DNA from: Strigops habroptila
Taxonomy: Eukaryota > Chordata > Aves > Psittaciformes > Psittacidae
Direction: 5' to 3'
Assembly (NCBI RefSeq): GCF_004027225.2
Contig: NC_044301.2
Location: forward strand, 25,050,210-25,114,209
DNA: 64,000 bases
Under the pieces are notes generated by a model. It was not told the origin of the DNA and ran no database searches. It was given only the letters and a program-made list of their open reading frames with translations. A program made the position numbers and the translations under genes. Below are positions 10,430-22,095 of the stretch, one piece after another (the stretch's first letter is position 1; each line of letters starts with the position of its first letter).

Positions 10430-11683
10430 GCTTGCAATCACTATGGCTGCAGTGGATTGTTTCTACCTCTTGTACAGAGAGATCAGTCGTTCCTGCAACT
10501 TTTACATAGAGGCCCTGGCTATAGTTGGAGCTAGGTACAGTCAGGAAGTGTGTCCCCCTTGCATTTGACACAGCATGCTTAGGTTGCATTTAATTCCAAA
10601 GCTGGGTGGCAAGATTGATCTTGTCAAGCGCTATGGAAAATGGGCCGTGGGCACTGGTAAGAGGCTGTGTATATAACATATTGTGCCACTACTGTAAAAC
10701 TTGCTAGCATATACTGCTGGGTGAGCTTTTTGTCACAAGCTGGGGCCTGTATTACCTCAGGTTGTGAGTTACTTTGCATGAGCAGTGACGGTTCAGCACC
10801 TTACTAAATTCAATTCCTCAGGAGATGGGCAAGCTCTGTGTGTTGATTGATTGCTGGGAAAGAATCACAGAGCAGTTTTTCCCAAAACTTGAAGGTACAC
10901 TCTGAACATGTACAAGCATAGACAGAGATGCAGACAAAAATCCTCTTTTTGCTATGGGGTTTTCATGTGTGCTCAAGTTTTTTGACAAGGTTTAAGTGAT
11001 GTACCTCTGACATCCTCTCCTTTCATTAAGGTTCTGCTTTAAGCTCTCTGTTGTTGTCATAGAAAATATGTCTTGTGTGAGGGGGGATTGCAGAAGGATG
11101 CTATTGACAACATTGTCTTTAATGTTGTGCCACATGATCTCAGAGAAGGAAATAATAAAGCTATAATTGAAAGAACTGTCAAAATAGAAGGCTGGGGCTG
11201 CTCTGATTTTCACCTTGGGTTTTTTATTTTCTATTACAGGTAGCACAGATGGTATCAGGAAGGCATATGCTGAAGAACTGGTGAAGTGTGGTGTCAACAT
11301 CATCTTAATCAGCCGAAACAAAGAGAAGCTGGAGGCTATATCTAGAAGCATATCTGAAACCTATAAAGTGGAAACAGATTTCATAGTAGCTGACTTCAGC
11401 AAGGGTCGTGAGCCTTACCTAGCCATTAAGGAGGCTCTGAAAGACAAGAGAAATTGGGATTTTGGTGAATAATGTAGGGATGTTTTATTCCTACCTGTAC
11501 TATTTTACCAATCTGTCTGAGGATATGCTGTGGGACATGATCAACATAAATATTGCTTCTGCTAACATGATGACACGTATTATGCTGCCGGGCACGGTAG
11601 AGAAGAAAGGGGCAATTGTGAATATTTCTTCTGCATCCTGTTGTCAGCCCACACCAATGTTGACAATCTATGGAGCTTCTAAA
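10430..11683 (+). pseudogene. HSDL1: HSDL1-like short-chain dehydrogenase gene, two exons, disrupted
   Basis: Exon 10430-10656 starts after CCCAG, has ATG at 10443 ([14 protein letters not shown], as in HSDL1) and ends at a GTAAGA donor. Exon 11240-11683 follows a TTACAG acceptor and ends at GTAAGT. The phases agree. The second exon holds the Rossmann start TGSTDGIRKAYAEEL, the NNVG motif and YGASK (the YxxxK catalytic pair). HSDL1 is a mitochondrial hydroxysteroid-dehydrogenase-like protein, catalytically inactive in human. Lesions: an in-frame TGA at 10566-10568, a frameshift near 11446 just before NNVG, and Gly replaced by Arg in the TGxxxGxG motif. The remaining C-terminal exons are not found before the LTR at 12284. 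Introns are kept, so this is not a processed copy. Confidence 0.85.
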
Positions 11684-12283
11684 GTAAGTTGGGGTGTAAT
11701 GTTTAATGGTATGCACTGAAAAGTAGCTTATAGCTTAGTTGCATTTGTTTGGATTTTTTAACGCATTCAGCAAGGATATCAAAATACTTGAAGGTTTTCT
11801 AGGGGGTTGTTCAAATACCGGAGGTGAATGTTACATTTACGATGCAGTAAACTCTTTATCCTCACTGGTGCTGGGCTTTGAACCAAAGTCAATGCTTCCT
11901 GGATTATATGCAAAAACTATGGCATAACAGTTCTAGGAAAAATGTTACCTCACTCAGAGGAACAATAAGTGATGCAAAGCAAAGTGGCAGTTCTATGACC
12001 CATTGAAAGGGTCAGGAATTTCATTTCTCTTCTTCAGCTGAACTGTGCAGACATACCTCAAGCTACTTACACACTAGTATTTGGTAGCAAGAGGGGCTAT
12101 ATTCATGCTCAGCCACCACTGTGACAAGAGCTGTGGCCAAATCAAGCCACTGCTTCACCTAACACCAAGGGGCAGAAGGCTTCTTATACCATTGTCTGTA
12201 CCATATTTGGGGAGAAGTGAAAAGAACTTCCTCCCTGTAATTATTCTTCCTGAGGAGATCCAGTCAATAATGACTAGGATGGT
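11684..12283. other. No exon recognised
   Basis: This should hold the next HSDL1 intron or exon. I read all three plus frames and saw no continuation of the dehydrogenase. Confidence 0.5.
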
Positions 12284-12925
12284 GTCAGAGTCCAACTGGA
12301 AAAAACCCAGTGTCAGATCTACTTTGTTCATGATCCCCAGAGTGAAATTAAGACGCAAGTGAGGTCAAGTACCGCAATTGGTCAGTTTGTTTATTACAAA
12401 AAGACAATTATTATAAAAAAGGAAATTATTATAAAAAAAGATAGTGATAGGACAGATCAGAAAAAAGATAAGATATAGAAATTAAGCAAGCATTCAGAGT
12501 GCAGAGAGATAGTTACCACCGTGGATCCAGCGGTGTCCTGGGGGTCCATAGTCATTGTCCTTGGTGGTGGGAGTCCTCCAGGGTCCATAGTCAGCATCAG
12601 AGGAGAGTGTCCCCCACGGCAATTACCTTTTTCCCCTTTTATTATGTGTTGGGGGGAGTATCTCTGTTCTTAATGTCACATACTGCACATTCCTGGTGGA
12701 CCAGTTTCGCCAGCCTTGCAGCCAGCTCTTCAACTGCAAGTCTGTAGCAATCCTTGAGATAATGGGCAGCAATTCCTCACACCAATCCTTGAGATAATGG
12801 ACAGAGGAGTCTTAGCTCCTCCCACCCATCTCTCAGACAATGGATGGTGGAGTTCCATCTCAGCTTCTCATACCAATCTTTGAGACAATGGACAGTGGAG
12901 TCTGATTTCGGTTCAGTCTCTCACA
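12284..12925 (-). mobile_element. Solo LTR, second family
   Basis: About 640 bp with TG..CA ends (TGTGAGAGACTG start and CTCTGACA end when read on the minus strand). It has a perfect 5-bp target-site duplication GATGG (12279-12283 and 12926-12930). On its own strand it carries tandem 'CCATTATCTCAAGGATTG' units and an AATAAA signal near its end. It is a relative of the copy at 29429-30110. No coding sequence. The ERV class is not determinable from an LTR alone. Confidence 0.9.
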
Positions 12926-13602
12926 GATGGGACAGCTGGGTGATGCTGGAAGTATGAATGCATGTGGGGATGCAGATTTACATGAGATGACTTGCCGAAT
13001 CCACAAAAGCAGCTGAGATTGCAGATGGAATCTTGCCTAGATGTAGTGTCTAAAGACAAGTGGTTATTACTCCCAGCTGTCTGTGGCTGCCCTATGCTGT
13101 AGCCTAACACCTGTGCAGCCATGCTCCTGGGATAGCTCTTGTGAGTACTTCCTTTTGCCTGGAGGAAAACCAGCTCTTATTACCCCAAGGTATAAAACTT
13201 GCTGATTTTCTTAAGTGCAGAAACTGATTTAAGATTCCTATTGCTGTTGCAGAGTATTTTCCCCCTTGGTTATGCTTAGTGTATGTAGAACTGTGCTCTG
13301 AACTAAAATAATTAAAAGGCCTGGATGAAAAAGAACAGAACAAAAACAAATGTACCAAAGTTTCTTCCTTTAGCTGGCATTATTAATCCAAATCCTATAT
13401 CAGCAATCCAGTTTAAAGCCTGGCCTCTGAACATTACATTGGCACAGCAGTGGGAACAAGCTGCTCTAGCATCCTAAGCCTCTGTGCATTAACAGCATAT
13501 GGTGTTTGAAGTGGTTGGATTGTTTTGTTTTCCTAAAATGTAGGCTTAAATTTTAAATTAACAATAGTGTGTGTGCCTTTAACATAGTAGAATAGACCAA
13601 AC
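12926..13602. other. No gene recognised
   Basis: Unique-looking sequence between two solo LTRs. Confidence 0.5.
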
Positions 13603-14117
13603 TGTTCTAAGTTACTAACGCGTAGAGAGAAAGGAATGTTCCACTGATGCTGGAAAGAGAACATCATGGGACCGATAACAACTAAGGAGACAATAAATAA
13701 GACCAAGGATACCAGCCTTCAAGATAGCAGAGTGGCACCCAGCATGGAGCGAGACTGGAACAGAACAGAAGCAAGGACATGCCAACTGCTAACTTGGCAC
13801 TAGGACCTTGCGAGTGTGCGCAAGCACTGAGGTCATTCAGTAAACACAGTGAGGAAGACTATCGATGACCACCAGAGACCCCCACTCAGCAAGAAAGCGC
13901 ATGTGTAATTAGAATGTAAATATTATAATTAATTCTTGGGAAAGCTATGAATATGCATGAGTATGTTAAATATATAGCTGCTGCCAGCAAGTAACAGATG
14001 CACTCACCTTCGCGAAGCTATTCGTGTGTGTGCCCAGCACTGCAATAAAGAATGTCTGCTTTCTAAAACTCCAAATTGAGTCTTAGAGAGTTTCTCTGAC
14101 TGACTTTTACGGTAACA
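13603..14117 (+). mobile_element. LTR, third family
   Basis: It runs from TGTTCTAAG to GGTAACA, with AATAAA near 14044 and the AGAGTTTCTCTGACTGAC end seen in avian retroviral LTRs. The flanks CAAAC and AAAGC do not match, so the left boundary or the insertion history is uncertain. Confidence 0.65.
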
Positions 14118-14345
14118 AAAGCAGGTGTAAGAGCATTTGTAGAAGATGCTCTCCCAACAGTTTTGCAAGGGTGTTTGGGAGCAGAAACCCATTAACTCAC
14201 AAGCCAAGTCTAAAATGCTCTTTCTCAGGGGTAAATGGCTTTGCAGCACAGCAGTAGCTTCAGCACAGCATCAGTGTTGCTGTCTTGGTAAGACTGAGCT
14301 GCGCTCATTTTTCTGTCTGATTCCAGCAATCCCAGTTTTCAGACT

Positions 14346-14430
14346 TCATAGGATCATAGAATAGTTAGGGTTGGAAAGGACCTTAAGATCATCTAGTTCC
14401 AAACCCCCCTGCCATGGGCAGGGACATGTG
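14346..14430 (-). mobile_element. CR1 3'-end fragment
   Basis: ATAGAAT octamers followed by the conserved GGTTGGAAAGGACC..ATCATCTAGTTCCAA block of CR1 3' ends, truncated after about 85 bases. Confidence 0.85.
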
Positions 14431-16035
14431 GGTTTTGTTGTTTTGGGGTTTTTTTGTTGTATTGTAAAAAAGTAAAATGAGCTAAATGAGATAATACAAA
14501 TACACATGAACAAATGAATGTTTAATTTTGAATCAAGGGAGTCCCAGGAAGTAATTAACCTAGCTTCTGGGGAAGTTGAATACAAAATTCACCTGTAAAT
14601 GTATTAAAGAATGGGACTTCATTTTGTCCTTTTGACAGTAGTATGTATAGTCAACTTGTGTTGTTTTTAAGCAGAATTATCAGATTTTTTGCTAAATTCA
14701 CATCAGAGAGTTAAGCAGTCATTTTCGTCCTGCAAAGTTACTGTACTGCTGCAGGTTTTTATCAAACAAATAACAACAAATAGAAATGTTGATAATACTT
14801 TAGTAATGTGTATTTTTATACTGGTTATTCCAGGTTTCATTTTTTTTAGCTGACATAAAATATGCTACCACTTTTCTGTAATTTTAATAAAATTCTGCCC
14901 TGAGACTTAATTACTTTGGGGGGAAAAAAAAAAAAAAGTGTCTCTTTCTGCTTTTGTCTTTCTAGATCTACCTGGACTATTTAAGTAAGTAGAGCACTAT
15001 GACTGTGCCTCAAAAGGAATTTTTGTTCAGAGTTTAACCCCATTTGTAATTTCTACTAAAATGACAACATGCAGTGGCATGGCATCAGAGAGATCTTTCT
15101 TTTTTCCTTCTCCTGAAGAATATGCAAGTAATGCTATTTCTACTCTTAGGTTATCCTCAAGGACTACTGGTTACTGGAAGCATGCAATAATCATGTTGGT
15201 CAATAGAAGTTAAATAAGCTGTTTACTTTCCTAGGAGTCTGAATGAAAACTATGCTCGTATTCTGAAAAAGTGTGATATTTATTGTAGGACTTGAAGGCA
15301 TTGTGCCATATTTTCTCACTAATTCTGCTTTAGAAAGTTATGCTTGGGCATGCTTATTTTTAGGATGAGAGAGTGAATCTAATTCCCACTTGAAATGTGC
15401 AGAAAAAATGGGAGACAACTTTTTATTCAGAAGCAGAGAGTATCTCATTTCACTTGGGGTGTTGCTGACTGGGCAAGCATTTCACTGTCTTCTCTGCTAA
15501 CAGAAGTAGCTTTATTCAATCATAATTTATTGAGCATAATTCTACTTTGGGGAAGAGTGGGTAGGGAGGATGGAATAATAGCAGAAAGAAAAGCCCACAT
15601 TTTTATTCTAAGCTACCTAGAAGGAGGTCCTCCATTTCTTAGGTTTTCATTTTGGGGGGCAGACTCTGGGCTGCAAATTAATTTTAAGAACATTGGTCAC
15701 ATCTCATGTGTCCTACCTACTGGCTTTCTATAGCATTAGGTAGAGTAGAAGGAATTGAAGAAGTGGGGATTAGTCCAAAAAGAATAAAAGAGACAGGAAC
15801 GACTGGCAAGATGTGGCAATTAAAAGAAGAAGACAATATTGCTGTTGCGAACTTGAACAAACCACTTCAGGATTTATTTGCAGAACCTAACTGTTCAGCT
15901 GTGGGCACTACTTCCAATATGGCTAAAGATGTACTTCCAAGGGGTTGAATTTAAGGCTTAGTTGTTGATGTTCAAGCAGGTTTTCCTTTGCTTTAGTGGT
16001 AATTTGAGAAATTGTTTACTTTAATGGAATATATC
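14431..16035. other. No gene recognised
   Basis: A+T-rich sequence with an A-run near 14925. An open frame at 15706-15948 (+) has a mixed composition but no family I know and no clear splice sites. Confidence 0.5.
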
Positions 16036-16606
16036 TGTCATGGTTTGAGCCCAGCCGGTAATTCGGAACCATGCAGCTGCTCGCTCACTCCCCCCACTTC
16101 TTCCTCCCCCCGCTCCCGGAGGGATGGGGAGGAGAATCGGAAGAATGTAACTCCCAAAGGTTGAGATAAGAGCAGTCCAGTAACTAAGGTATAATACAAA
16201 ACCACTACTGCTACCACCAATGATAATAACGATAAGGGAAATAACAAGGGGAGAGGATACAATTGCTCACCACCCACCAACCGATACCCAGCCCGAACCG
16301 AGCAGTGATCTCGGCCTTCCGGGTAACTCCCCCCAGGTTAATATACTGGGCATGACGTGCCATGGTATGGAATACCCCTTTGGCTAGTTTGGGTCAGGTG
16401 TCCTGTCTCTGCTTCCTCCCGGCTTCCCCTCCTCCCTGGCAAAGCATGAGACTGAGAAAGTCCTTGGTTGGAATAAACATTACTTAGCAACAACTAAAAA
16501 CATCAGTGTTACCAGCGTTGTTCCCAGGCTGAAAGTTAAAAAAAACACAGCACTGCACCAGCTACTAAGAAGGAGAAAAATGACTGCTATAGCTGAACCC
16601 AGGACA
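16036..16606 (-). mobile_element. 3' LTR of ERV copy B
   Basis: Complete LTR (TGTCATGG to CCCAGGACA on the plus strand), followed by the reverse complement of the purine tract (GTATCCACCCCTTATTCC, 16607-16624). Left flank ATATC. Confidence 0.9.
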
Positions 16607-17036
16607 GTATCCACCCCTTATTCCATACCATTCACATCATGCTCAGATCCCACATCTCTCAACACACCATCGCCCCTGTCCCACATATACACATATATAT
16701 ACACCCACACCCACACACAAAGAGAAAGATATCATTCCCTAGTCCATGGACCAACCCCTGTAAAATTGCTGAATTCATCCAGTCCATGATGTCAGGCTCC
16801 ATCTCTTGTAATAGTCTTTCAGGGCAGGAGGGACGGTGTGGAGTGTTGGGTTGTTGCCTGCTGATGGTACCGCCAAACTCGTCTGGTCACTGCTGAGCTT
16901 GTCTGGTTTCCTCAAAATTCATTCTTTGTTGAGGTGATGATCGCAGGGAAGTCAGGGTCAGTTGCTGGCGACCTGAAGATATCTAGCTGGTGGGCTATAG
17001 AAGTGTTATAGAGCAGGCAACAGCATAAAATTGAGT
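16607..17036 (-). mobile_element. 3' untranslated region of ERV copy B
   Basis: Non-coding stretch between integrase and the 3' LTR, with a CA/TA-rich microsatellite (about 16683-16720). It matches 62156-62584 of copy C. There is no trace of env. Confidence 0.85.
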
Positions 17037-19713
17037 TCATTGGCTGTTTTCCCCCAAAATTAAATCCCCTTGAGGTACACATCGGACTTCCCCATCTTCC
17101 CGCATTACCCACCAAGTATATCCAGGTCCCTGAGCAAAAGCAACCCCACGAGTGGGTTTGCCTTTACCTGAAGCAGGAATAACCCAGACTGTCTTCCCCA
17201 ACAAATTCTTTACGTGCAACACAGGAACTTTATCCCCCTCTACAGTAGGTAAAAGTTCTGATTGGGCTGGGCCAGCCCTGTTGGCAAATCCCCTAGTGTT
17301 GACCAACCAGGTGGCTTTTGGTAAATGTGTATCCCAGTGTTTGAAAGTCCCACCACCCATTGCTCTCAGGGTAGTTTTTAACAGCCCATTGTACCGTTTG
17401 ATTTTCCCAGAGGCTGGTGCATGGTAGGGGATGTGATATAGCCACTCAATGCCATGCTCTTTGGCCCAAGTGTCTCTAAGGTTGTTCCGAAAATGAGTCC
17501 CATTGTCTGACTCAATTCTCTCTGGGGTGCCGTGTCGCCACAAGACTTGTTTCTCAAGGCCCAGGATAGTGTTCCGGGCAGTGGCGTGGGACACAGCGTA
17601 TGTTTCCAGCCATGCGGTGGTTGCTTCCACCATGGTAAGCACATGACGCTTGCCTTGGCAGGTTGGTGGGAGTGTAATATAGTCAATCTGCCAGGCCTCC
17701 CCATACTTGTACTTCAGCCATCGTCCTCCATACCAGATAGGCTTTACCATTTGGCTTGCTTAATTGCAGCACATGTTTCACATTCGTGAATAACCTGGGC
17801 AATAGTGTCCATTGTTAAGTCCACCCCTCGATCACGGGCCCATCTATATGTTGCATCTCTGCCTTGGTGGCCCGAGGTGTCATGGGCCCACCAGGATAAA
17901 AATAATTCACCCTTATGTTGCCAATCTAAGTCCATCTGAGCCACTTCAATCTTAGCAGCTTTATCCACTTGCTGGTTGTTCTGGTGTTCCTCAGTGGCCC
18001 GACTCTTGGGTACATGAGCATCTATGAGGTGTACCTTCACCACCAGGTTCTGCACCCAGGCAGCGATATCTTGCCACAGTGCAGCAGCCCAGATGGGTTT
18101 ACTTCTGCATTGCCAGTTACTCGGCTTCCATTGCTGCAACCACCCCCACAAGGCATTTGCCCCCATCCATGAGTCAGTATAGAGATCAAGTACTGGCTGT
18201 TTTTCTCATTCAGCAATGTCCAAGGCCAGCTGGATGGCTTTCACCTCTGCAAAGTGACTAAATTCACCCTCTCCTTCAGCAGTTTCTGCAACTTGTCCCA
18301 GGGGACTCCACACAGCTGCCTTCCATCTCCAATGCTTTCCCACAATATGGCAGGACCCATCAGTAAACAAGGCATATTGCTTTTCACTCTCTGACAGTTC
18401 GTTATATGGTGTGGCCTCTTCAGCACTCATCACCTCCTGCTCTGGTGACATCCCAAAATCTTTGCCCTCTGGCCAGTCCATGATGACTTCTAGAATTCCT
18501 GGATGACTGGGATTTCCTATTCGAGCTCGTTGTGCAATTAGTGCAGCCCACTTACTCCATGTAGCATCAGTTGCATGATGTGTAGAGGAGACCCTGCCTT
18601 TGAACATCCAGCCCAGCACAGGCAACCGGGGTGCCAGGAGGAGCTGCTCTTCAGTTCCAATCGCTTCTGAGGCAGCTCGAACCCCTTCATAGGCTGCCAG
18701 TATCTCTTTTTCAGTGGGAGTATAGCTGGCCTCGGATCCTTTATATCCCCGACTCCAAAAGCCAAGGGGTCGACCTCGAGTCTCCCCTGGAGCTTTCTGC
18801 CAGAGGCTCCAGGTAGGACCATTCTCCCCAGCTGCAGTATAGAGCACATTTTTCACATCTGGCCCGGCCCGGACTGGTCCAAGGGCTACTGCATGAACTA
18901 TTTCTCATTTAATTTGTTCAAAGGCTTGTTGTTGATCAGGGCCCCATTTGAAATCATTCTTCTTCCGGGTCACGTGGTAGAGAGGGCTTACAATCAGACT
19001 GTAATTTGGGATGTGCATTCTCCAGAACCCCACAACACCTAAGAAAGCTTGTGTTTCTTTCTTGTTAGTTGGTGGAGACATTGCTGTTATCTTGTTGATC
19101 ACGTCTGTGGAGATCTGGCGACGTCCATCTTGCCATTTTATTCCCAAAAATTGAATCTCCTGTGCAGGTCCCTTGACCTTACTCCGTTTTCTGGCAAAAC
19201 TGGCCTTCAGAAGGATTTGGATTATCTTCCTCCCTTTCTCAAAAACTTCTTCTGCTGTATCACCCCACACGATGATGTCATCAATGTATTGCAGGTGTTC
19301 TGGAGCTTGCCCCTGTTCCAGTGCAGTCTGGATCAATCCATGGCAGATGGTAGGGCTGTGTTTTCACCCCTGGGGCAGTCAGTTCCAAGTGTACTGGACG
19401 CCCCTCCAAGTGAAAACAAACTGTGGCCTGCATTCTGCTGCCAAAGGGATTGAGAAAAATGCATTGGCAATGTCAATTGTGGCATACCACTTGGCTGCCT
19501 TTGAGTCCAGTTCATATTCAAGTTCTAGCATGTCCGGTACGGCAGCACTCAATGGCGGTGTGACTTCGTTCAGGCCACGATAGTCTACTGTTAGTCTCCA
19601 CTCTCCACGAGACTTTTGCACTGGCCATATGGGGCTATTAAAGGGTGAGCGGGTCCTGCTGATCACTCCTTGGCTCTCCAATCTACGGATCAGCTTATGG
19701 ATGGGAATCAAGG
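17037..19713 (-). pseudogene. pol: pol (RT, RNase H, integrase), ERV copy B
   Basis: ERVL-like pol read right to left. RT from 19713 has LTVDYRGLNEV and YIDDI (near 19275); RNase H has FTDGSC (near 18365) and DAHVPKS (near 18025); the integrase HHCC finger (HDTSGHQG..CETC) lies at 17775-17890. The integrase core (17037-17750) is one open frame of 237 codons with both aspartate motifs (QIDYITLP, SDNGTHF), but the catalytic glutamate is Lys (codon 17397-17399; copy C has Glu). Stops include TGA at 19379-19381 and 18206-18208 (reverse complement). Gag and protease are absent. The RNase H stop is shared with copy C and the RT stop with copy A. Confidence 0.85.
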
Positions 19714-19882
19714 AGTCTATTGTATTACAAGTCATTACCATGAAGTACAGGGAAACAAGAACCTTAGCCCAGGCCCCCCAGCCGATAAACGCTAAAACAG
19801 CAAATAGTGGCTGTAAGTAAGGTACAACATGCTGAAACTCTGAGATCATGCGCAACAAGTCTGAGAGCCAAATAATCACCAT
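19379..19882 (-). CDS. Hydrophobic leader ORF fused in frame to RT (copy B)
   Basis: From the conserved ATG (19882) the leader ORF runs about 56 codons, including the FIGWGAWAK membrane span, and then at GAGTCT (19713-19718) continues in frame into RT until the TGA at 19379-19381. The junction keeps AGACTC, which occurs in the leader of copy A and just before RT in copy C, so this is a microhomology deletion of gag and protease. The product would be a short membrane-span/RT-fingers fusion without the YIDD active site. Whether it is made is unknown. Confidence 0.6.
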   Translation of the reverse strand: MVIIWLSDLLRMISEFQHVVPYLQPLFAVLAFIGWGAWAKVLVSLYFMVMTCNTIDSLIPIHKLIRRLESQGVISRTRSPFNSPIWPVQKSRGEWRLTVDYRGLNEVTPPLSAAVPDMLELEYELDSKAAKWYATIDIANAFFSIPLAAECRPQFVFTWRGVQYTWN

Positions 19883-19966
19883 TGTGACAAGTAGTAACAA
19901 TGAATGCTTATCACAAATATGATTAGACACACTCTGGTCAGATCTGTCATTATCTCAACCCTTCGT

Positions 19967-19984
19967 GGCCCACGTTGGGCGCCA
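19967..19984 (-). promoter_or_regulatory. Primer-binding site, copy B
   Basis: Reverse complement of TGGCGCCCAACGTGGGCC, one mismatch from the tRNA-Lys1,2-type site of copy C. Confidence 0.8.
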
Positions 19985-19992
19985 CAAAGAAC

Positions 19993-20551
19993 TGTCGTGG
20001 TTTGTGCCCAGCCGGTAACTCGTAACCACACAGCCGCTCGCTCACTCCCCCCCTTCTTCCTCCCCCCCCTCCTGGAGGGATGGGGAGGAGAATCAGAAGA
20101 ATGTACCTCCCACGGGTTGAGATAAGAGCAGTCCCATAACTAAGGTATAATACAAAACCACTACTGCTACCACCAATGATAATTACGATAAGGGAAATAA
20201 CAAGGGGAGAGGATACAATTGCTCACCACCCGCTGACCGATACCCAACCTGACCCGAGCAGTGATCTCGGCCTTCCGGGTAACTCCCCCCGGTTTATATA
20301 CTGGGCATGACGTGCCATGGTATGGAATACCCCTTTGGCTAGTTTGGGTCAGGTGTCCTGTCTGCTTCCTCCTGGCTTCCCCTCCTCCCTGGCAAAGCAT
20401 GAGACTGAGAAAGTCCTTGGTCGGAGTTACTTAGCAACAACTAAAAACATCGGTGTTATCAGCGTTGTTCCCAGGCTGAAAGTTAAAAAACACAGCACTG
20501 CAGCAGCTACTAAGAGGGAGAAAAATGACTGCTATAGCTGAACCCAGGACA
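19993..20551 (-). mobile_element. 5' LTR of ERV copy B
   Basis: Complete LTR (TGTCGTGG to CCCAGGACA on plus). Right flank GTAAA does not match the ATATC flank at 16031-16035, so no target-site duplication. Confidence 0.9.
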
Positions 20552-21175
20552 GTAAAGTATACACGTTTATGTTCATCATGACCGTTTGTCAGAAAGAGGC
20601 GGGAAAACATAGCTGTGCATCTGTTCTATGACCTTCATACTTGGCCACACTGGGGCGCCTGGCCAACGCTCTCGGCGTGGGCAACTGAGATCATGAGAAA
20701 GTGCATGGCCTCACGAGATTAGAGATCTGGCATAAAGTGAGTTGTTTTTCTAAGGGTATAAAAGCGGGACCCTCCTGTGGCCATGGGAGGAGCCTCACCT
20801 ATGGGTGGATGCGCCATGTAGGAATTTTCTCAATTACCTGAGACTCCTGTCATCGGCTGCAACGGGGCTTCCCAGCTAGAAGTGTGGGCCTGGATGATGA
20901 TTCAGTGGTAATTGGTGATGTATTTCTTCTTAATCTCTGTTCTTTCTATGCAGTAATGATTTGATGCATTCCTAACTTTCTTTGGTGCTTTTCTTATATA
21001 CCTATATCTGTGATTTTCTTTCTTGTACTTATTTACTATATACATAGAGATATTTACCTGATTCACATTAGTGTGCTTGTTTGCTTTAGTGTGCTTGTTT
21101 AATAAACTGTGCATATTATACAGCTAGTGTGTGGTCATTTTGGGGCATACCCTGCCTGTCAGCAGAACACCAGTG
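20552..21175 (+). mobile_element. Possible LTR of another family (TATA and AATAAA unit)
   Basis: TATAAAA at 20757-20763 in a G+C-rich setting, followed after about 340 bases by a doubled GTGTGCTTGTTT motif and AATAAA at 21101-21106, then TGTGTGG. This spacing fits a U3-R-U5 unit. Exact ends and duplications could not be set. The copy B insertion borders it on the left. Confidence 0.4.
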
Positions 21176-21974
21176 AGAGGTGAATCATCCACCAGCCAAA
21201 CAGTCTGAAGGGCACTCACTGCAGCTGCCTTCCTTCGCCCTCCCTGACCCGGGATACTCCAAAATGCCCCATGATGGGAATTTCATGGATGGGGTGAATG
21301 CAGCCAGAATGGGGAGCCCCCAGGCTGAGCCCCGTGCTGGGAGCTGCTGCGGCTGCTGGTTTTCCTGTCGTCTGTGCTAGCTCTTTGAGATTTGGGGGTG
21401 ACCACAGGCAGCAGGACGCCACCGCTGGTCCCAAGCCGGGGGGAGTGCATGAACCACGGTCTCCCCGCTGTCCATCCACCAGGCTTCGGGGTGATGTCAC
21501 TGCCCTGCACCCGAGGTGGGCTGGGACCACGACGGGGCTCGGGGAAGGGGGGTCCGCGGAGGCCCATCGGAGAGGTCAGCGCTGCCGCTGCCCGCAAGGC
21601 GTAGAGCCCCGCAGGGATGGACTGGGCAGCCGAGGCCGGGCCCCTGCTGCCGCCGCTGGGCTCTCCTCCGCCGGCGCCGTCTGCATCCTGCTGAAGTGGG
21701 CGCTGCGCGCGGGGCTGCTGAGCTTCCCCCGGGCCTTGGGCAGGGCGGGCAGAGCTGCCCCGGCCTTCCTGGTGGAGCTGGTACGGGACGGGCGAGGGAC
21801 CGGGACCGGGACAAAGGGCTGGCGGCAGCGGCATCCCCGAGGAACCTGCCACGGTGCTTAGGAGGCAGAATCCATGTCCCGAGCCGGGCTGGAGGGGAAA
21901 CAACCAGGGCAGGAGCTGCCACCTTAAAGAGGCTCTTTGCATCTGAAGTAGCTCAACCTACAATATAATTGGTG

Positions 21975-22095
21975 GCTGGTACCAATTCACAGGCTGAGAA
22001 AATTGGGGCCGTTTAGCCTGGAGAAGCTGCTTGGAGGACTCATAGCAGCCTTCCAATATCTGAAGGGGATTACAAGGATGCTGGAGAGGGACTGA
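21975..22095 (+). mobile_element. CR1 ORF2 3'-part fragment
   Basis: Short piece matching the RT tail of CR1 (GTTTAGCCTGGAGAAG, CAGCCTTCCAATATCTGAAGG), immediately followed by an earlier part of CR1 in the same orientation, so two insertions or a rearrangement. Confidence 0.7.

Noticed and set aside
15706-15948. 80-codon plus-strand open frame
   Set aside because: Mixed composition and plausible-looking codons, but no recognised family, no splice sites and no neighbouring exons.
21283-21942. Long open frames on both strands around 21.3-21.9 kb
   Set aside because: CpG/G+C-rich first-exon region. Only the stretch at 21640-21780 matches a protein family.
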